Below are positions 15,965 to 19,271 of a DNA stretch of 19,271 nt, one piece after another. Each line of letters starts with the position of its first letter. Position 1 is the stretch's first letter. The position numbers and the translations under genes are program-made. Location: assembly GCA_021828225.1 (NCBI GenBank), contig JAKASH010000003.1:1-19271 (forward strand), given 5' to 3'. Under the pieces are notes generated by a model, which did not search any database, was not told the origin of the DNA, and was given only the letters and a program-made list of their open reading frames with translations. Source of the DNA: Acidobacteriota bacterium (GTDB taxonomy: Bacteria; Acidobacteriota; Terriglobia; UBA7540).

Positions 15965-17002
15965 TCAGTAGCTCTCGTCGTATCCAGGGGGAGCGCCCGT
16001 GTCCACGAATCCCGGCGCCAGGCGAATGTAGCTCTCTTTCCGTAGAGTTGTCAAAAAGCCGCGCAGTGCACCCTGAATCCTCGTCTCGTAAAGATAATTC
16101 ATGACCTGGTTCGAGACCTGATCGAAGGTTGGAGTCTCTCCCACCCGCTTCTCGAGAACGTCAAATATCATGTAACCGTACTGAGTTTTGATGATCTTGC
16201 TGACCTCGCCGGCATCAACATTAGCGATTGCTGCGGCGATGTTGGGAGCGATGGTTCCGGCTTTAAAGAACCCTATATCGCCGCCCTCCTTTGCGCTTGG
16301 TGCGTCCGAGTACTTTTTAGCGACGTCTTCGAACTTTGCACCGTTCTGGATTTCGGCCATAGCTTCTTTCGCCAGCTTCTCCGCTTGCTCAGGGGAGTGC
16401 TTTTCAGTCGAGATCAGGATTTCCGCCAGATGAACCCCTGGAGGGGAGTCAAACTCTTTCTTGTGCGCCTCAAAGTACTTGCGTGCATCGGCCCTCGAAA
16501 GGATGATACGTGATCCCACTTCGCGCGAGATGACCTTCTGCGTCAGCAATTGACGCTTGATATGATCTTTGAAATCCTCCCAGTCCATCCCGCTGTTTTC
16601 GACAGCTTGCTGAAGCGCCTGGAGTGTCGGCAGGTTGTATTGTTGCCGAATCTCGTCCAGGCGTTTGATGACGTCAGTTTCTACGCTGATGTCGTCATCC
16701 TTGGCTTTTTGGACCAAGAGATCCTGGTCGATCATATCCCGCAGAAGGTTTTTGCCATGGACCTGAAATTGCTGCTCGAGTGTTATGCCGGAGTATTTTT
16801 GAGCCAACTCTGCATGCAGCTTTTGCCGTTCTGCGTCGTACTGGCGTTGCGTGATAATCTTGTTGTTGATTCGCGCAATGATGCGCTCAACCAGGATAGG
16901 TCGCGAATCCGCATTGGCACGCGGGGCTGCCCATGCAATCATTGCGCCCATTAACCCCCACCAAATTAATGACTTGAAGCTCTTCCTTGCCATTGCATCC
17001 AT
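15965..17002 (-). CDS. Periplasmic SurA/PpiC-type peptidyl-prolyl isomerase (one parvulin domain)
   Basis: 345 residues. A signal peptide is visible: basic ARKSFK, a hydrophobic tryptophan-rich stretch (12-26) and an ANA cleavage site near 30-32. The mature part starts with the SurA N-domain (about 37-180: RIIARINNKIITQRQYD, and DMIDQDLLVQKAK). One parvulin domain follows at 188-287 (VHLAEILIST, KFEDVAKKYSD, GGDIGFFKAGT, YGYMIFDVLEK). E. coli SurA has two parvulin domains; this has one. Such proteins help outer-membrane proteins fold. The ATG at 17002 is used; ATG 16993 would also keep the full signal peptide. It lies between mfd (91 bases upstream) and the YhaM-like gene. Confidence 0.9.
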   Translation of the reverse strand: MDAMARKSFKSLIWWGLMGAMIAWAAPRANADSRPILVERIIARINNKIITQRQYDAERQKLHAELAQKYSGITLEQQFQVHGKNLLRDMIDQDLLVQKAKDDDISVETDVIKRLDEIRQQYNLPTLQALQQAVENSGMDWEDFKDHIKRQLLTQKVISREVGSRIILSRADARKYFEAHKKEFDSPPGVHLAEILISTEKHSPEQAEKLAKEAMAEIQNGAKFEDVAKKYSDAPSAKEGGDIGFFKAGTIAPNIAAAIANVDAGEVSKIIKTQYGYMIFDVLEKRVGETPTFDQVSNQVMNYLYETRIQGALRGFLTTLRKESYIRLAPGFVDTGAPPGYDESY

Positions 17003-17093
17003 CCCAAAGCGATATTCTTTTGGATTTAAGAAATCCCGCTGTGGCCTGTGCTGCCTCTTATCAGCCCAAAGAACCCTTCCATGACAAACTATG

Positions 17094-19271
17094 TTAGCTC
17101 TCTGGGCGCAGTTCCATCAAGATATTTTCAACCTGTCTCAGCAGGTCGCGGCCGCCATCCTGAACCTGCATCCGCAGGACGCCGTCGGGCTGGAAAGCTA
17201 TTCCACGCCGGCCTTTAACTATTTGCATCAGCTTCTCCGGGCTGACGGGCGTCTGCTCATGGAATCGCATTCGGACTTCATCCCCTTTTCGTTCAACCGT
17301 CTGAACCAGCAATTGCTCAGCCCGGGATTTCACGACGGCATAGTTCAGAAGCTGTTGGACGGGCGGCGGAATGCGCCCATAACGGTCGGTCAGTTCAGCT
17401 TCCATATCCTGGAGCGATTCCTCGGTCGTGAGTGTGGCGATTCGTTTGTACATTCTCAGCCGCTGACGCTCGTCGGAGATATAGCTTTCAGGAATCTTGA
17501 TGTCGATGCCCAGGCTGAGGGTGGTGCGAACCTCGGGCTTGGACGGTTCACCCCTGAGCTCTCGGACGGTTTCTTCCAGCATGCGCAAGTAAAGGTCGAC
17601 GCCGATGGCGTTAAGGTGTCCATGTTGTTGATGTCCCAAGACATTTCCGGCACCCCTCAGCTCGAGATCCAAGGCCGCCAGGCGAAAACCCGCTCCGAGA
17701 TCGGAGAACTCCTTCAGTGCTGCCAGGCGTCGCTTGGCGATGGGTGTAAGAGTGTCAACTGCGGGGACAAGGAAATAGGCGTAAGCGCGACGGTCAGACC
17801 GGCCCACGCGGCCGCGAAGCTGGTAGAGGTCAGCCAGGCCGAACCGCTCGGCGTGATTGACAATCATCGTGTTGGCCCGTGGAATATCGAGACCGTTTTC
17901 AACAAGTGCGGTGGCCACCAGCATATCGTACTTGCCTTCCATGAACTTCAGCATCCCGCGTTCCAGTTCGCGCTCGCCCATCTGGCCATGCGCTACGCCA
18001 ATCCGCGCTGTTGGAACCAGCCGTTGCAGCAGGGCCGCGATGGTGAAGATCGATTCAACCCGATTGTGAACAAAGTACACCTGGCCGTTGCGCTCCATTT
18101 CATGCAGGATCGCGGACTGGATGAGGCTGTCATTAAATGTTGCCACCGTGGTTTGAATCGCCAGGCGGCCGCGCGGAGGGCTCTCGATAACCGACAGGTC
18201 CCTCAATCCGCCCAGTGCCATGTGAAGGGTACGCGGAATGGGCGTGGCGGACATCGTCAGCACATCGACGTTCGCCTTCAGCTTTTTCAGACGTTCTTTA
18301 GCTGCCACCCCGAAACGCTGTTCTTCATCGACGATCAACAATCCCAGGTCCTGAAATTGCACGTCTTTCGAAAGCAAGCGGTGAGTTCCTATGACGATAT
18401 CGACTTTGCCAGCGTCCACATCAGTCAACGTTTTCTTAATCTCTGCTGCAGACCGGAAGCGGCTGAGCATTTCAACGCGCACGGGGAAGTGCGACATTCG
18501 CTGGCGAAAGGTGGTGTAGTGTTGGAACGCCAGAACGGTGGTCGGTGCCAGCACGGCAACCTGCTTATTCTCCTGGACTACTTTGAACGCCGCCCGCATG
18601 GCGAGTTCGGTCTTGCCGTACCCCACGTCGCCGCACAGCAGGCGATCCATGGGTTCGGGGGACTCCAGGTCTTTCTTGATGTCAGCAAGTGAGGTCAATT
18701 GATCAGGTGTTTCTTCGAATGGGAAAGAGTCTTCGAATTCCTTCTGCCAGTTATTGTCTGCAGCGAAGGCTGTCCCGCCGCGCATTTTTCTCTCCGCGTA
18801 GAGCCGCAGAAGCTCCTCGGCCATGTCTCGGAGGGCGCGCTGGACGCGCTTCTTGGTGCGCTGCCAGGAAGTTCCGCCTAGGCGGTCGACGTTCGGTTTG
18901 ACGCCCTCACCGCTGGAGCGATATTTCTCCACCAGATCGAGCCGTTCAAGAGGAACGTAGAGCCTGGCGTCATCGTGGTAGGTGAGAAGCATGAAGTCAC
19001 GGGTGGATCCGCCGACTTCAAGTTGCTTCAATCCCTGATAGACGCCGATGCCGTGATCGATATGAACGACGTAGTCGCCAACCTTGAGGTCGCTCAAGTC
19101 TGAGAGGAAACTCGTCGCCAGGTTCTCTCTGCGGTGTGCACTACCCCAGGCAAAGTCGCCCAAAATGTCGCGTTCGGAAAGCAGGAGAAGACGAAGATCG
19201 GGAAAAACTACTCCGGCCTCGGTCTCGCCCTTGGCGATCATGATGGCGTGCGTCGTAACATCTTCGATCGC
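17094..19271 (-). CDS. mfd: Transcription-repair coupling factor Mfd, N-terminus outside window
   Basis: The last 725 residues of Mfd; the frame stays open to the window edge, so the start and the UvrB-like N-terminal module lie to the right. Mfd removes RNA polymerase stalled at DNA damage and brings in UvrA. In fragment numbering the RNA polymerase-binding (CarD-like) domain is at about 62-110 (VGDYVVHIDHGIGVYQGL). The translocase follows: FEETPDQ, Walker A GDVGYGKT (214-221), DEEQRFG (315-321), SATPIPRT (341-348), VENGLDIPRANTM and QLRGRVGRS (484-492). The RAGN motif (GAGNVLG, then QQHGH, about 541-552) and the C-terminal TRCF domain follow. The long open frame on the opposite strand is a shadow of this conserved gene. 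It is the first visible gene of the directon that continues to the foldase. Confidence 0.97.
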   Translation of the reverse strand, partial: AIEDVTTHAIMIAKGETEAGVVFPDLRLLLLSERDILGDFAWGSAHRRENLATSFLSDLSDLKVGDYVVHIDHGIGVYQGLKQLEVGGSTRDFMLLTYHDDARLYVPLERLDLVEKYRSSGEGVKPNVDRLGGTSWQRTKKRVQRALRDMAEELLRLYAERKMRGGTAFAADNNWQKEFEDSFPFEETPDQLTSLADIKKDLESPEPMDRLLCGDVGYGKTELAMRAAFKVVQENKQVAVLAPTTVLAFQHYTTFRQRMSHFPVRVEMLSRFRSAAEIKKTLTDVDAGKVDIVIGTHRLLSKDVQFQDLGLLIVDEEQRFGVAAKERLKKLKANVDVLTMSATPIPRTLHMALGGLRDLSVIESPPRGRLAIQTTVATFNDSLIQSAILHEMERNGQVYFVHNRVESIFTIAALLQRLVPTARIGVAHGQMGERELERGMLKFMEGKYDMLVATALVENGLDIPRANTMIVNHAERFGLADLYQLRGRVGRSDRRAYAYFLVPAVDTLTPIAKRRLAALKEFSDLGAGFRLAALDLELRGAGNVLGHQQHGHLNAIGVDLYLRMLEETVRELRGEPSKPEVRTTLSLGIDIKIPESYISDERQRLRMYKRIATLTTEESLQDMEAELTDRYGRIPPPVQQLLNYAVVKSRAEQLLVQTVERKGDEVRMRFHEQTPVSPEKLMQIVKGRRGIAFQPDGVLRMQVQDGGRDLLRQVENILMELRPES

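Noticed and set aside
17022..17036. GGATTT-AAG-AAATCC inverted repeat upstream of the foldase gene
   Set aside because: Six-base arms around three bases occur often by chance, and no promoter is clear beside it.
17091..18692. 533-codon open frame on the + strand opposite mfd
   Set aside because: It lies wholly inside the conserved mfd gene, in a high-GC region where antisense frames often stay open, and its translation shows no recognisable domain.

Overview
The window is a chromosomal stretch of housekeeping and accessory genes, with no mobile element, CRISPR array, rRNA or tRNA that I can see. It has a moderately high GC content, Shine-Dalgarno sites and sigma70-type promoters. The gene content suits a Gram-negative-type bacterium: a periplasmic SurA-like foldase, a Tat-exported amidase, a FabZ homologue, and the neighbours mfd, a peptidyl-prolyl isomerase and a YhaM-like OB-HD nuclease. 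I suspect Acidobacteriota, but that is inference from overall gene style and not a proven assignment. No gene-free stretch exceeds 300 bases.

Left part (1-3855, + strand): the 3' end of a GNAT acetyltransferase gene. An extended -10 promoter then precedes a very large (1117 aa) membrane protein. That protein is an end-to-end internal duplication: each half has an extracytoplasmic PepSY-like region followed by a polytopic membrane domain. Only the first half keeps the CPBP/Abi (Rce1-like) glutamic protease motifs; the second half has lost them. This is the most unusual gene in the window.

Middle-left part (3904-10096, - strand): a probable operon read right to left, consisting of a small two-helix membrane protein, tsaD (tRNA t6A synthesis), hyuA and hyuB (ATP-dependent hydantoinase/5-oxoprolinase family, overlapping by 11 bases), and a Tat-exported glycosylasparaginase-type Ntn hydrolase. 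The last three form a plausible amide and cyclic-amide breakdown module attached to a housekeeping tRNA gene.

Middle part (10284-13255): galU (UDP-glucose synthesis) and a DinB-like protein on +. An FmdB-type zinc-ribbon protein on - has a very good promoter and a TTG start fixed by its ribosome site. rsmI (16S rRNA 2'-O-methylation) is on +.

Right part (13371-19271, - strand): a directon read right to left, consisting of mfd (5' end outside the window), a SurA/PpiC-type foldase, a YhaM-like 3'-5' exoribonuclease, a FabZ-like hot-dog dehydratase with an altered substrate motif, and a tRNA-dihydrouridine synthase. It combines DNA repair, envelope protein folding, RNA turnover and tRNA modification.
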